NCBI GenBank assembly: GCA_951394045.1
Contig: OX595991.1
Location: forward strand, 496,001-560,000
Length of the DNA: 64,000 nucleotides
Direction: 5' to 3'
Origin: Nitzschia sp. DOCU1
Lineage: Eukaryota; Bacillariophyta; Bacillariophyceae; Bacillariales; Bacillariaceae
Shown here piece after piece: positions 19,901 through 31,341 of the stretch (the stretch's first letter is position 1; the number at the start of each line of letters is the position of its first letter). The notes beneath the pieces were generated by a model, which saw only the letters and a list, made by a program, of their open reading frames with translations, had not been told where the DNA came from and ran no database searches. The translations under genes and the position numbers were made by a program.

Positions 19901-22478
19901 TGCTACGGGAAGCACTGAACCAGGAACGCACAACGCTCTCGGAAAGATTTACATCACACTCAACCGAGACCCCAAGTCATTCTTGATCAACAACATGTTC
20001 TACGACCCCAAAGTCTTGGGACCTTACTGCGAATCTTTGGATCCCCAATTGGCTTTCATTGCTTACAAGAAGGCTGCTGGAGCATGCGACGATGACTTGA
20101 TCAGGATCAGTCATACCCATGGCTTGTACCGCGACCTTGCCAAGTACCTCGTCGAGCGTCAAGACCTGGAATTGTGGGCCAAGGTCCTCAACAAGGAGGA
20201 AGGCGAAGATAGCGAAAAGGAAGACCCGCAACGCCGTCAACTCATCGACCAAATCGTTGAGTGGGCCCTTCCCGAGAGCACTTCTGCGGACGAAGTCTCG
20301 TGCACGGTTAAGGCTTTCATGGCCGCCGATCTTCCCGGAGAGCTTATTGTTCTTCTTGAACGCATTGTGCTGCAAGGATCTGACTTCTCAGACAACAAGA
20401 ACTTGCAGAATCTCCTCATTCTCACTGCTATCCGCGCCGATGCTTCTCGTGTTGCTGGATACATTGATCAATTGGACAACTTTGATGCCAAGGACATTGC
20501 TCTTATTTGCGTGTCCGAAAGTCACAATTTGTTCGAGGAAGGTTTCAGCATCTACACCAAGTTTTCCAAGCCTGAATTCACGCAAGATAAGGATGAGCAG
20601 GTGGAGATGCAAGTCCTTGCCATTGGCGTCCTTGTGGACTACATGAAGGATCTCGATCGCGCCAAGACGTACGCTACCACTTGCGACGAGAAGCCTGTCT
20701 GGTCCAAACTTGGTAAGGCTCAACTCGATGGCAAGTTCCCTGCCGACGCTATTGAGTCCTTTATCAACGCTGAGGACGCTAGTGAATACGTTCAAGTGTG
20801 CGCTGAGGCGAACGAGGCTGAGATCTGGACGGAGCTTATTCCCTTCCTCAAGATGGCTCGAAAGACTATGCAAGAGAACATCATCGATACGGAGCTCATT
20901 TACGCCTACGCCAAGACCAACAACCTCACCGAGTTGGAACAGTTTGTTAGTGGACCCAATGTCTCCAATATCCAAGCCATTGGAGACAGATGTTTCTCGG
21001 AAGGCCTCTACCACGCCGCCAAGATCTTGTTCATTAACATCAACAACAACTCGAAGCTTGCCCTGTGTCACATCCACCTCGAGGAATACCGAGAAGCTGT
21101 TGCTGCTGCAACAAAGGCAAACAACGTTTCAACGTGGAAGCATGTGTGTTTTGCCTGTTTGCGAGCCGAAGAATTCCGATTGGCGTCCACTTGTGGTTTG
21201 GAGGTCATCAAGTACCCGGACCACGTGGACGAAGTCGTTACTTACTATTCCGACTTGGGACACTTCACTCACCTTGTCTCTTTGTTCGAGCAAGGAATTG
21301 GATTGGAGGATGCCCACATTGGAATTTTTACCGAGTTGGGTGTTTTGTACACCAAGCACGTCCCCGAGAAGATCATGGAGCACTGCAAGGTCTTCTTTAC
21401 CAAGCTCAATGTTTCCAAGGTCGTGCGGGCCTGCGAACGTGCTCGATTGTGGCAGCCGGCGGTCTACCTTTACACGCACGACAAGCAACATGACAGCGCG
21501 ATCAAGATTATGATGGAACGCTCCAATGCCTGGGAGAACGATATTTTCCTAGACGCCGTCACAAAGGTTCGAAACTCCGAGCTCATGTACAAGGCGGTTG
21601 GCCACTATTTGACTTTCCATCCTGGACTCTTCACAAGGCTCATGGAAGTCATGGAAGAAAACATTGACCACTCTCGTGTTGTCAGTCAACTTCGACGAAC
21701 TGGCGACTGGGCGTTGCAAATCGGGCAACAATATATGAAGGCAGTGCAAAAGTACAACTTGAGCGCGGTCAACGAGGCCCTCAACGAGTTGTTCATTGAA
21801 GACGAGGATTATGAATCTCTGAGAAAGTCTATCGACAGTTTCAACAACTTCAACATGATCGCGCTTGCCTCTAAATTGGCTACGCACGAGCTGCTCGAGT
21901 TCCGTCGTATCTCGGCTTATGTCTACCGACAGAACAAGAAGTGGGGCGCGTCCATTGACCTGTCGAAGAACGACAAGATGTGGAAGGACTGCATCGACAC
22001 GGCCAACGAGTCTGCCGATTCTGAGATCATTGAGGATTTGTTGCGATTCTTCTGCGACTCGTCGGAGAAGGAATGCTTCAGTGCGGCGTTGTACACTTGT
22101 TTTACACACGTCAGCCCAGATGTTGCCTTGGAGCTGGGATGGCTCAATGGATACCACAACTACATTATGCCATTCTTTATTCAGACTTTCCGCCGCACTC
22201 ACAAGCGCCTGGCTGTATTGGAGAAGCGCACGGCACCGCCAAAGGAAGAGCAAGCCATGCAAGATGCTGTCGCCGGCACGTACGGAAACCTCGCTGGTTT
22301 CGGTGGCATGTTGATGCTCGAGAACGGTGGTCCTACCATGGGAATGCCCGGAGGAATTGACATGAGTGGTTTTGGCGGTGCCATGCCACCACAGGGTATG
22401 CCAGGCATGGGCGGTATGATGCCCAATGGAGGTATGGGCATGAATGGAATGGTCCCGCAATATGGAATGGGAATGTAA
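16981..22478 (+). CDS. CLTC: Clathrin heavy chain
   Basis: Triskelion leg of the clathrin coat for endocytosis and post-Golgi traffic. Exon 1 (16981-17022) encodes MAAALPVTFAEALN. A 314-nt intron, the longest here, ends atgtag at 17336, and exon 2 (17337-22478) continues LQQLGVPEASIKHGMTTMES. Total length is 1727 residues (human about 1675). The N-terminal propeller shows RRPMQAEAAIMNP, LQIFNLDTKQK, FWKWTSPTNLGLVT and FDRHQTLGPNTQIINYR. The linker and long alpha-solenoid (CHCR repeats) follow to about residue 1640. The C-terminus is extended by about 50 Met/Gly/Pro residues (MPGGIDMSGFGG, MPGMGGMMPNGGMGMNGM). The Hsc70-binding QLMLT motif of animals is not exact; the nearest is GMLMLE. Identification is certain. 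Confidence 0.98.
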
Positions 22479-23321
22479 GGAGACAGAAAAAGCATATGAA
22501 TCACACGGTCACGTCATCATTACTACTAGAATTCATCAAACTTTTATGAATTGTAACAAGTTCTTGTTAGGACCTAGCTTCATGTGAAATCCGATGAATA
22601 GATGCCCCCAGTTCTTCGTAAACTATCGTCCAGTTAGTCCATAGTTGCTGCCGGCGCCAAGGAACACACAGACGATAGCACTCTAGCATAGCCTTGCTTT
22701 CTCTACTTACTCTCTAGAGTACAAGTCAAATTGGGCATTCGTTGCTTGACATGGAAGTGGATAGAGATACGATGCCGTTCGCTACCATGCTGTTCGGTTT
22801 CTAGTATGGCATCATACCATACTACTGTGGACTGGTGCGTACATTGGGGATTGCATTTCTCTTCTCTAATCCTAATTGGCTAGAATCTTGTGCCGCGTTC
22901 GTGTGTCAGACGCCTGCTGCTTCTTCGGCATGCCTTGGTTGCACCCATCACTTCCTCGAAGGCGAAACGTGGATATATGCCTCGATGGCAACAATCGTCC
23001 AATCGTTATGCTCGAAATCTCAGCGATTGACGTACGTGGTGCAAGTGCCCCCAAGAAAAGGGGATGAAATTTTGCGTGGTCGCCACGCACCGACTTGCTT
23101 TGCGCATGTACCCTTTGCAATTCTCATGCCTCACCGTCACCACGCACTTACATCAGTCGTTGAGACCACTTCGCAGATACGTTTCTGTTACCTAGCTAGG
23201 GTAGACTTATTGCCATTCAGCGTATTTGCTTTCAGTGTTTGTTCTTGTTACTTCGGTCTACAATATCATCAAAAGGTTAGCCCACTAGCCCTTTGCCCAT
23301 TGTATACTTTGATTATTGGCG
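22479..23321. other. Intergenic region upstream of the sigma factor
   Basis: About 840 bp. An open frame at 22835-23458 starts on GTG, is Cys/His-rich without pattern and overlaps the sigma-factor start in another frame, so it is not supported. No other feature is seen. Confidence 0.5.
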
Positions 23322-24907
23322 ATGACGCACGAAAAGAAGTTAACAATGAAGCGATCCAGACGAGTATTCACCACTGCGTTGGTGGTGATTGCAACCGTCA
23401 TGGTCGATCTGGATGGATCTTTTGCGTTTTCTCCTGCTTCGGATGTTCGTTCAACTAATAGTGCAGACCGAAGACGGAACAGTAGAGCTAGCAATTCTGG
23501 TGCTCGCGAGGACGAGCAAAGCAATCATCGAACCGGTGTCACCGGCACGGATCTTAACGTAGCCATGACACCCAGCTTGCTGAATATCGCTCCAGCTTCT
23601 AATATTGGAAAGATAAAGAAAACCGTGTCTGTAACCAGAGTGCGAGAGCCAGTCCAGTTTAAAGTTCACGCTGAGTTGGTCAGTTTGCCGGCAAGTAGCC
23701 GCGCGGTTTCGTTGGGGAAACGAAATCGCAACTCTCGAATGGTTCGTCCATCGAGCCTTAACAGTAGCCCTCGGCTCGACACAAAAGCGGTCACTTCTGA
23801 CCGCGAAGGCTTCTTGGATAAGGCACAGGAGAGTAAATTGACGATCAGCATTCGAAGTTTGCGTCGGGCCATTCGAATTCGAGATGCACTTGTGGAAGCC
23901 AGCGACAGGATTCCGTCCGAGGCTGAATGGGCCAAAGCATGTAAGCTTTCGGTGCTCGGTCTTCGTAGAGTCATGTATGAAGGACAGCAAGCTCGAACTG
24001 TCTTGGTCTCGATGAACGTAGGTCTCGTCACGGCAATCGCCAAGCGCCACTTTGCGGCCCTGAAGCAAGCAACTGAAGCTGGTGGTGGTGTTGGAACAAT
24101 CCTAACTATCCAGGATCTTATCCAAGAAGGTAACCTTGGTCTCATGCAAGCAGCCGAACGGTTTGAAGCTGATCGGGGGCACCGCTTCAGTACCTATGCA
24201 ACCTACTGGATCAAGCAACGGATTTTGCGATCCATCTCGGATTCGTCGAGAATCATTCGACTACCAGCCCACGGTAAGTTTTTCCCATGGCTACGTTGTG
24301 GGGTCAGTTTCGATTTATCATCCTTTTCTAACTTCGAGAATTCTCTTTTGTTTCAGTCCATTCTATGCTGCAGAAAATTAACAGAGCTAGAAAAGAAGTG
24401 GCGGACGAGATTGGACGAAAACCATCTGCTCAGGAAGTGGCCCAGTATCTGGAGGTGTCAGTCGATGAGCTCGAAAAATACACTTCTAGATCCCGCAATG
24501 TGATTTCCTTGGAGTCTCCGCTCCGAAAGGGTGGCAGTCTGAAAGAGGACAGTCGAACGATTGGTGATCTGATTGCCTCCGACGCCCCGACGCCCGAGGA
24601 GGATGCTCAACGGGCTTACCTAAAGGACGATATCCGAGCGGTCATCAATGAGTTGGCGGACCGAGAGCGAGATGTTCTGATCCTTCGATTTGGACTTGAC
24701 AATGGAGAACCAATGAGCGTGAGCCAGACGGCCAAGCATCTGCATATTTCCATTGATCGAGTGAGAATACTTGAGGCAAAAGCTCTGAATAAACTTCGGA
24801 GCCCACAGCGAAATTATCGGCTGAAAGAATATGTTGGTGGTCACACAGAGGAGGAACAAGTGCTGGAGGAAATACAAACAACTCCAGAAAAGATTTGGTT
24901 CTTTTGA
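23322..24907 (+). CDS. Plastid RNA polymerase sigma-70 factor, nuclear-encoded
   Basis: Directs the bacterial-type plastid RNA polymerase to promoters. Exon 1 is 23322-24273 and exon 2 is 24357-24907 (500 residues; G+TC gives Val across the intron in PAHVHSML). The start has a hydrophobic signal segment (VFTTALVVIATVMVDLDG) then S-FAFSP, a diatom ASAFAP-type plastid cleavage motif; an internal ATG at 23346 is an alternative start. Region 2 shows LTIQDLIQEGNLGLMQAAER, FEADRGHRFSTYATYWIKQR (the -10 recognition helix) and IIRLPAH. Region 3 is INRARKEVADEIGRKPSAQE. Region 4 is LADRERDVLILRFGLDNG...ISIDRVRILEAKALNKLR. The 170-residue segment before region 2 is basic and Ser-rich. There is only this one sigma gene in the window. 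Confidence 0.96.
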
Positions 24908-25157
24908 TGTGCTGGTGGACTAGTCCAGCCAGATGTGCTATACTGCTGCAAAACAAACGATGAATATTCATACGGCATGGCATGTACTCATAACAATTCT
25001 AGCAAAGGATCTGATATTTTTCTTCAGTAATTTTCAATGTACTCAACTGGGCATTACAAAGATGGCTGCAGGACCTGCTCGGGTGCATCAGAGCCGCAAA
25101 GTAGTCGGTTGTGGCATGAACGCATCGACTATTAGACACTAATAGCATCATATTCCC

Positions 25158-26582
25158 CTACTGCATGTATAGCATTTCGTTTCCGGCTGGCGACGGAACA
25201 ATCTTGTTACGCCAGTCACCAGCAGCGACTTCGTCGGGACTGACATCAGAAATCTTGTCAGGAGGGATGTACACCAGATTATCAGTCGCATGTACCATCC
25301 AAGGTTCTTGGCGATAATCATTGCCAAACGGTTTGGGCAGCAGCCAATGCAATCCAATCGTAACTCCTTTGCGAGGAATCGGCCGGAACTGACCTCCCGC
25401 TCGAGCTGCCAATAGCCGGTCGGAGCAAAACTCTGTCAGCTGTGCCTTGAAGGCGGCCTTTGCATCCGGCGTGCTCCCAGGGATCTTTTTGGCTCGTTTC
25501 GCAAAGTCTGCCACCGACTTGGTAGCAACATCATTCATGTCGTTGGCAAGATTGGGAGTGATTCGAAGTTTGGATAGATTTTGCTTGAACTCTGTAAAGC
25601 AAGCCTCTTTCAACAAGTCGAGTTGAACATCAGCTAAAACTTCCAGTTCCGCCGCGATTTCGTCCATCATATTCTCCCGGATCTGTTTTCCGACCGACGT
25701 GGAAGCCAAATTTGCAGAGGACGATTCAATTAACTCTTCCATAGCTCGCTTCATTGCCGCGGAGCATAGGTCTCCAAAGTTGGACACCAACTGATCGTTC
25801 ACGAGGGCCTTGACGGTGGCTAGAGCTGCCTCTGCTGCCTTTCGAGCAGCTGGTCCGAGCTGTCGCGCAGCGGCCAAGTCTTTTGCCGACATGGGTGCCG
25901 AAAGGGCAATGGGAGTGGTCTGCCAAAAGTCGGAAGCCACAGTTGCAGCGATAATGGCCTGAGCTTGAGCGGGCTCTTCATCGGCAGCCACCGTCGCCAT
26001 GGCTTCTTGGGGCGATGTAACATAGTCTACCTTGGCAAAGACATCCTCCAGAGTCGAAACCTTCTTTGGAGAAACCAGACTACCCAGAACAGCTGCCGCT
26101 GCCTCTTCTAGCTGGGATTTGGTGGTGGATGGGTCGCTAGATACTACAACAAGCTGCGATGACGCAGTCATGCCTTCGTTCAAGATTCGCTCCATAGCAG
26201 GGCCAAGGCTATCGAAGAGACCTTCTCCCCGAGAAAGATCATCTTCATCCGCATAGTAAACAATGTGCCCTCCGCATGCCACGGCTGTCGAGGCCACTTC
26301 TCCCACTGACAGAGGGGTCAACGCCATGCAAATACCCGCATCCGTAGCAAAGGCAGTCGTCGACCCATCTTCGATTCCAAAGAACTCCGCCTTTTTGCTA
26401 GTAGTGACACCACGACTCGTGAGAAAGCATGCCGTTCCAAGTTGGTTTACGCCTTCCGCCTCCAAATCGGAGATTACCGTGGAAAGGCTCATGGGAAGCT
26501 TCGAGTTGCACTCGGAAATGATGCCGCTTCCAAGCGCGAGCTGCACGGTGAGCGCAAACGCCAAGAATCGTTGTCTAGCCAT
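25158..26582 (-). CDS. Secretory-pathway protein, mostly helical, unknown function
   Basis: A single exon of 474 residues with ATG at 26582. MARQRFLAFALTVQLALGSG is a signal peptide. No aromatic residue follows the likely cleavage site, so this looks secretory or ER rather than plastid. Residues 30-180 are mixed alpha/beta with a possible Rossmann-like strand pattern (ICMALTPLSVGE, GGHIVYYADEDD, SSQLVVVSSDPSTTKSQLEE). Residues 190-390 are Ala/Glu/Lys-rich helices (ARKAAEAALATVKALVNDQL, MDEIAAELEVLADVQLDLLK). The C-terminus, GVTIGLHWLLPKPFGNDYRQ...EMLYMQ, is distinctive and aromatic-rich. I do not recognise the family with confidence; a remote link to dynamin-like or RHD3-type helical tails crossed my mind but is not supported by any GTPase motif here. 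Confidence 0.85.
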   Translation of the reverse strand: MARQRFLAFALTVQLALGSGIISECNSKLPMSLSTVISDLEAEGVNQLGTACFLTSRGVTTSKKAEFFGIEDGSTTAFATDAGICMALTPLSVGEVASTAVACGGHIVYYADEDDLSRGEGLFDSLGPAMERILNEGMTASSQLVVVSSDPSTTKSQLEEAAAAVLGSLVSPKKVSTLEDVFAKVDYVTSPQEAMATVAADEEPAQAQAIIAATVASDFWQTTPIALSAPMSAKDLAAARQLGPAARKAAEAALATVKALVNDQLVSNFGDLCSAAMKRAMEELIESSSANLASTSVGKQIRENMMDEIAAELEVLADVQLDLLKEACFTEFKQNLSKLRITPNLANDMNDVATKSVADFAKRAKKIPGSTPDAKAAFKAQLTEFCSDRLLAARAGGQFRPIPRKGVTIGLHWLLPKPFGNDYRQEPWMVHATDNLVYIPPDKISDVSPDEVAAGDWRNKIVPSPAGNEMLYMQ

Positions 26583-26914
26583 CGTCTAGTAGTGGGTGGA
26601 ACGAAATCACAAAGCTTTCTATGAATCGAAAGAGTCAGAATCGATAGTTTGCAGTTGTTGTTGATGTTGTCAGAGCTCACATCAAACCACCATGGTCCAC
26701 GAGATATGTGGTGCGTGTGGTTGACGGATGTCGAAGTTGGCATCGGACAAAAGATCGGCAGCAAATCAACGCGTGGAACTATTTTGTCAGCATGATTCAT
26801 TCGACTAATTTCTCATTTGACCCCTCCGACCATGTGGTGGTCCTTCCGTTGCTGCGCCTACAGTGGCTGGTAAAAGGGATGGCATGATAGCTTTTTTCTA
26901 AATTTATCTTTCTA
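26583..26914. other. Short intergenic region
   Basis: About 330 bp between two minus-strand genes. No gene or distinctive element is seen. Confidence 0.5.
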
Positions 26915-29201
26915 CTATTGAAGATTAGATTGCGACATGCGACTTAGTCGATGGTAAATCAGGGGGAAGGATTGACTTAGGGCTTGCGGATGCTGTGCAA
27001 AGCTAACATAGACTGCCTTGATGGACGCCCGGAGAGGTTCCATGACGGTAAAGATGAGAGTATAGCAAAAGATAAAGGCCAAGAGCATGTCAAGAAAGAC
27101 AGCCGAGTCGTGTACTTCTGGATGATTCTTGTTCCATTGATGCACCAGCACCGCCCCCGTAAACACCACAATGATGCCCGAAATGGCGCCACCGACGCAC
27201 GAACTCATGTGGGTGGAAATGTCTTCGTGAATCATGCGTTCGACGCCTGAAAACACACGAGAAATCAAAACCAACAAGTGAGCAAGTACTCCACGAAATC
27301 ATCGTGCCCCAAACTCATTCGCGCTCAAGTTTTTACTCACCCGATTCATCAATCAAAATCGCTACATCTTGTGCCGCCCGTTGATAGGGTTTCGCAAAGG
27401 CTGCCACATGACACATGGCCATATCCGAATTGTTCCGGACAAAGTCTCTTGCCAGCACATTCGCGTGTAACAAGATCTTGTTCCACAGTGAAGATTCGTC
27501 GGAGGATTCTCGTCCAATAGACATGCTCCGAAAAGTAGCACGAGCGGTGTCAATCTTTCGCAATTGACTCCACACAAATTGAGCCACACCGCCCAACAGT
27601 CCACACCGTGCAACCGAACCAAACGATTGCGTAAGTCCCATGAGCAAGAAATGCTTGACACTGGAGACATCTTCTGGAGTGGTTCGCGCCGAAAAGAATC
27701 GTAATCGAGATCGCGGATGAACGCCCAAATCCTCTGGTTCGACATTCATTTCGTCTTCAAAATCATCGTCCATTCCCTCATCGGGCACCAAGTTGGACTT
27801 GTAGATAGATGCATCTACCGTCCTGTAGGCTTCTGGAATTTCATCGGGATCTTCATCTTGTTGTACATTGGAATAATTCCCACCATTCGTATCCCCCAAT
27901 GGTGAAAATTCAATCATTCCTTCACCCTCTAATTCTTCCACATCGAGTTCATTGTCATCACGTGGAATTTTCCCTTCCATTTCCTGCACTAGTAATTCTT
28001 GTTCGGCAAACCAGCTTTGTATACCTCCCGCCGCAATCAGCGTCAAAAGACGAGCCACTGTCCCGGTCGCCCATTTACCTCCCAAAATGGCCATGGCAAT
28101 CCACAACCAACTTTGCGATCGTAAAGCAGCCAGCAAGGCAAATCTCCACCATCCAATCACAATAAGTTGGACGACCAACAACAAGGATACAATCCGATAA
28201 AAGCTAGAGCGTCGAAGAGACCGACTCAATATGTCCAATGTCATGCAGGTAAGTGCTTGAAAAAAGGCTTGTCGTCCCCCCGGTGTGGTGGCGGTCATTT
28301 TCCACGATCGAAACAAGAATAAATCTCGTGCCAAATACCATGTGGGAATCAACAAATACACAAGTGGCAATAAAAAGTACATGACCACCACCAGCAAGAC
28401 ATAGACACTGACCGAGATGGGTGCGGATACTAGCAACACTTGGGATGCTAAATGTCGAGCATCGTCTCCGTCTCCACCTCCCATGGTTCTATACAAGAGT
28501 CGACTGAGAAGGAGTGATGCACCGTATCCCCACAATAATGTATGCAAGGTAGCCAAACGTGGTGCGGGTGCTGTGGCTATCCAAATTCCCATGTTGTTGG
28601 CAATTCCGCCCTCATTTTTGGCTTGTACGGGTGGCGCCAACAACATGGGCAACAATAGACACAATGGCACTACAATACAAAATGCCACGGCCCATTGAAC
28701 ATCTCGTGGCCATCGTCGAGTGGAGGGTAGTACCAGACGAGAAGATGATCGTCTTTGATCATAAGCAACCGCCACTCGTCCAGCACTAGTAGTCTCGGAT
28801 AATATTGGACGATTGTTGTTGTTGTTGTTGCTGCTGCTAGAAATCGATGCCAGTTGTTTGCCATTCATGTCGATTACCGAATCTTCCGTGTCGATTGACG
28901 TTTCCTGTGGAGACATGGCCGCCGAGGGTGTTGTCCCTATTACGGCCAGTGGAAATCCTGGATCGACTACGCCATCATTTCCTCCATAGGGTAAATTGTC
29001 CGGAATGGAGGGCATGCGAGGCATTTCCCTGAGCAAGTCGGTATTCAACGGTTGTTTTCTCGTCGGTTCTGGGGTTTCCGCAATGTCATGAGCTTCTGCT
29101 AAATCCAAAGTAATATCCGCAAAAAAGGGAGATTCATCATCATGGTGACTAAAGCTTCCGCTGTTGCCGAGGGCATGATGTCCTGCTCCTGACATGTCCA
29201 T
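26915..29201 (-). CDS. Choline transporter-like (SLC44/CTL-type) membrane protein
   Basis: Exon 1 is 29201-27341 and exon 2 is 27246-26915 (730 residues; G+GC gives Gly in IDESGVERM). The N-terminal 170 residues are hydrophilic and Asn/Ser-rich with a poly-Asn run. About nine hydrophobic segments follow, for example WAVAFCIVVPLCLLLPMLL, VYVLLVVVMYFLLPLVYLL and IVSLLLVVQLIVIGWW. The C-terminal part, HFLLMGLTQSFGSVARCGLL, then CHVAAFAKPYQRAAQDVAIL...ERMIHEDIS and CVGGAISGIIVVFTGAVLVH, resembles the conserved end of CTL proteins (animal and yeast Pns1 form: YVAIYGKSFCESAKDAW...). An acidic loop of about 90 residues interrupts the membrane region. Transport substrate is not shown; choline is family knowledge only. 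Confidence 0.75.
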
Positions 29202-30230
29202 GATGGCGCTTGATTAAGTTCTAGTAGAAGAACGAATCCTTTTCGATTCTGCGTGCAACAACTAGGCAGAACCGGGCTAGTGGGCTCTTGCAGTAAGATC
29301 AGAGAGAGAGAGAGAGAGATGTCGACTTTCGGCAACACGCGATAGCCTCGGCACCGCACTACTGTACCCTTCGAGATCCTTCACTCTTCAAGACAAGCCG
29401 AGTTCATCCCACCGCCATTGTGACCCCGCGCGATAGCGAGGTCTTTTGGGGTATCGCAAGGAGACTCACCAATATTGGGGGATTTGACCCCTTTTTTGTC
29501 GTCTCGAAAGTACCACGATCTATCGTTAGATTTTAACAGTCGGACTGATCGAAGGACCTTTTTTCGTTCGTCTGTCTGTCCTTTTCCCTCAAATCTTTTC
29601 GATGTTGGCTTCCCCCACCGAACGAAAAATCCGACCAGGCCCCTTCCCAATGATGATGGTGATGATCATGATGTTACAATCGATGTTCCTACTCTACAGG
29701 TAGGTATTCTGTATTTCTTACTGAATAATTGTCTCTACAGTGGTGAGATCAATGAAAGCACACCCATGCCAAAGACGTGGTGCTATCAAATCGGATGACA
29801 ATGTCTTGGTGCTAGCTAGCTCGCTGCGAAGCTCGAGGTTCTACCACTTTGTGCAATTCTTGCGATAGATGAGCCAAGGTAGGTGTCTTTGAAACATCAC
29901 CCGGCAAAAGGCATGATGCAGGAGGCTGCTTGATCCGAGCGAGTCGATACCGACGATGGTTGTCACACACATATCGAGTTTGAAGCTTTGAGACTTTTAT
30001 GTGAAGCAATTGGAGATGAACGACCAAACAATCACCCGTTTGTGTTTGAGATTTTGAAGCAAATCGCCATGGCTGGCTTGCCTACCTAGGAGATGGTCGC
30101 TCTCATTGTCTTGATCCAAAGAGCCGTTAGTATTGCATGGTATCATCAACTGTCTGTCATGTGGGTCAAGATTTTCTTGTGGGGTCCTTAGCGTCCACTT
30201 TTCTTTGGAAACGCACCACTATCCACCAAA
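29202..30230. other. Divergent intergenic region with (AG)n microsatellite
   Basis: About 1 kb between divergent genes. A (AG)n tract lies at 29301-29319. Two overlapping open frames (29381-29650 minus, 29475-29798 plus) have no domain-like content. No gene is supported. Confidence 0.55.
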
Positions 30231-31220
30231 ATGACACAAGACCGCCAAGTCTTTTCGGTACGCTTTGACATTCATGGTGTCTTGGATGATGAATATTATG
30301 AACCACCCGAAACGTTGTCCTGTCGTCCCAAGGTAGAAGATGCAGAATTGGCGCAGTCGGTCCGTCAAGTCTCGTTTGATTCCATGGATCTTCCGACGCC
30401 AACGACAGCAACACCCAGCAGTAAAGAGGTTGTGACTGACAAGGATTCCCATCAAAAAAGCATTTTCAAGAAGGAACTAGTCTCTCCATCTAGTCTGGTC
30501 ACTATTGAACTGACCTCGTTTTGGCTCTCCCACAATGCCGAAAAACTCTTCTCTCCAAAACACGACGAAACCCCCGATGATGCAGTGCAGGACATGATCC
30601 AGCGCTTGGATAAGGCTCTCAAAGACAAGAACGATTTTGGAGACATTCTTCAAGGGGGCAAGGATGCTCTTTTGTTCCTCTCTCGAGCGGATTTGGCCAC
30701 GATTGCGGTCAAGGCACGACACATACTCTGGGCTCTCAGATATTCCAAGGAAACCATTGACCAGTGTCAACGTTTTTCCTTTCGCGAGTGCTGTGATCGC
30801 GCCGCGGCGCATTTGGCGACTATGGTGCCGCGGAATCAACAAGCTAGAGGAATCACAGTGACCCGTTGGTTTCGTCTCTTTCGACGTAATCGCACCTTTG
30901 AACTTCCCCCCGAAAAGAAGGTCTTGGTACTCACTCGGGAGGCATTGGCGGCCTATTTTCGTGCCAACCCAGAAATGCACAATGTCTTTTTGCATCACAT
31001 GACTCGCTACTTGCGGACTGGTATTTCTGATAATTTAGCCTGTGCCACGGCATTCAATTATTTCATGGGTACCTTGTTGCCTATTGGAGCTAAAGAAGAG
31101 GGATACAGCGAGGACAACTTTCAGTGGTATCTTGGCATTCACCATTTGACTTTTCTCAATCAAACAACGTTTGAAGCATGGTTCCGCGACATTTTGGTGG
31201 AGCACAGGCCTAAAGGGTAA
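30231..31220 (+). CDS. Cytosolic/nuclear protein of unknown function
   Basis: A single intact exon of 329 residues from ATG 30231. The N-terminal 80 residues are acidic and disordered-looking (DDEYYEPPETLSCRPKVEDA, TPTTATPSSKE). Residues 85-329 look like a compact helical domain: ELTSFWLSHNAEKLFS, QDMIQRLDKALKDKNDFGDI, ATIAVKARHILWALRYSKE, FSFRECCDRAAAHLATMVPR, then ALAAYFRANPEMHNVFLHHM and EAWFRDILVEHRPKG. There is no signal peptide or TM segment. The family is not recognised. It is convergent with the coiled-coil gene downstream (121 bp between stops). Confidence 0.8.
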   Translation: MTQDRQVFSVRFDIHGVLDDEYYEPPETLSCRPKVEDAELAQSVRQVSFDSMDLPTPTTATPSSKEVVTDKDSHQKSIFKKELVSPSSLVTIELTSFWLSHNAEKLFSPKHDETPDDAVQDMIQRLDKALKDKNDFGDILQGGKDALLFLSRADLATIAVKARHILWALRYSKETIDQCQRFSFRECCDRAAAHLATMVPRNQQARGITVTRWFRLFRRNRTFELPPEKKVLVLTREALAAYFRANPEMHNVFLHHMTRYLRTGISDNLACATAFNYFMGTLLPIGAKEEGYSEDNFQWYLGIHHLTFLNQTTFEAWFRDILVEHRPKG

Positions 31221-31341
31221 CAAAGAATCGAGTTGTTACTCGCAGTGCAACTGCAGGGCTCATGCGTTCAACAATGGATCTATGACATTAGTAATAATGG
31301 CAACAACATTTACCCCAATTTATTCTACTCTAGCTAGTATC

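Noticed and set aside
21549..22460. 303-codon antisense open frame inside clathrin heavy chain
   Set aside because: Antisense shadow of strongly biased codons in a certain gene; no domain content.
22835..23458. 207-codon plus-strand open frame before the sigma factor
   Set aside because: It starts on GTG, is Cys/His-rich without pattern and overlaps the sigma presequence in another frame.
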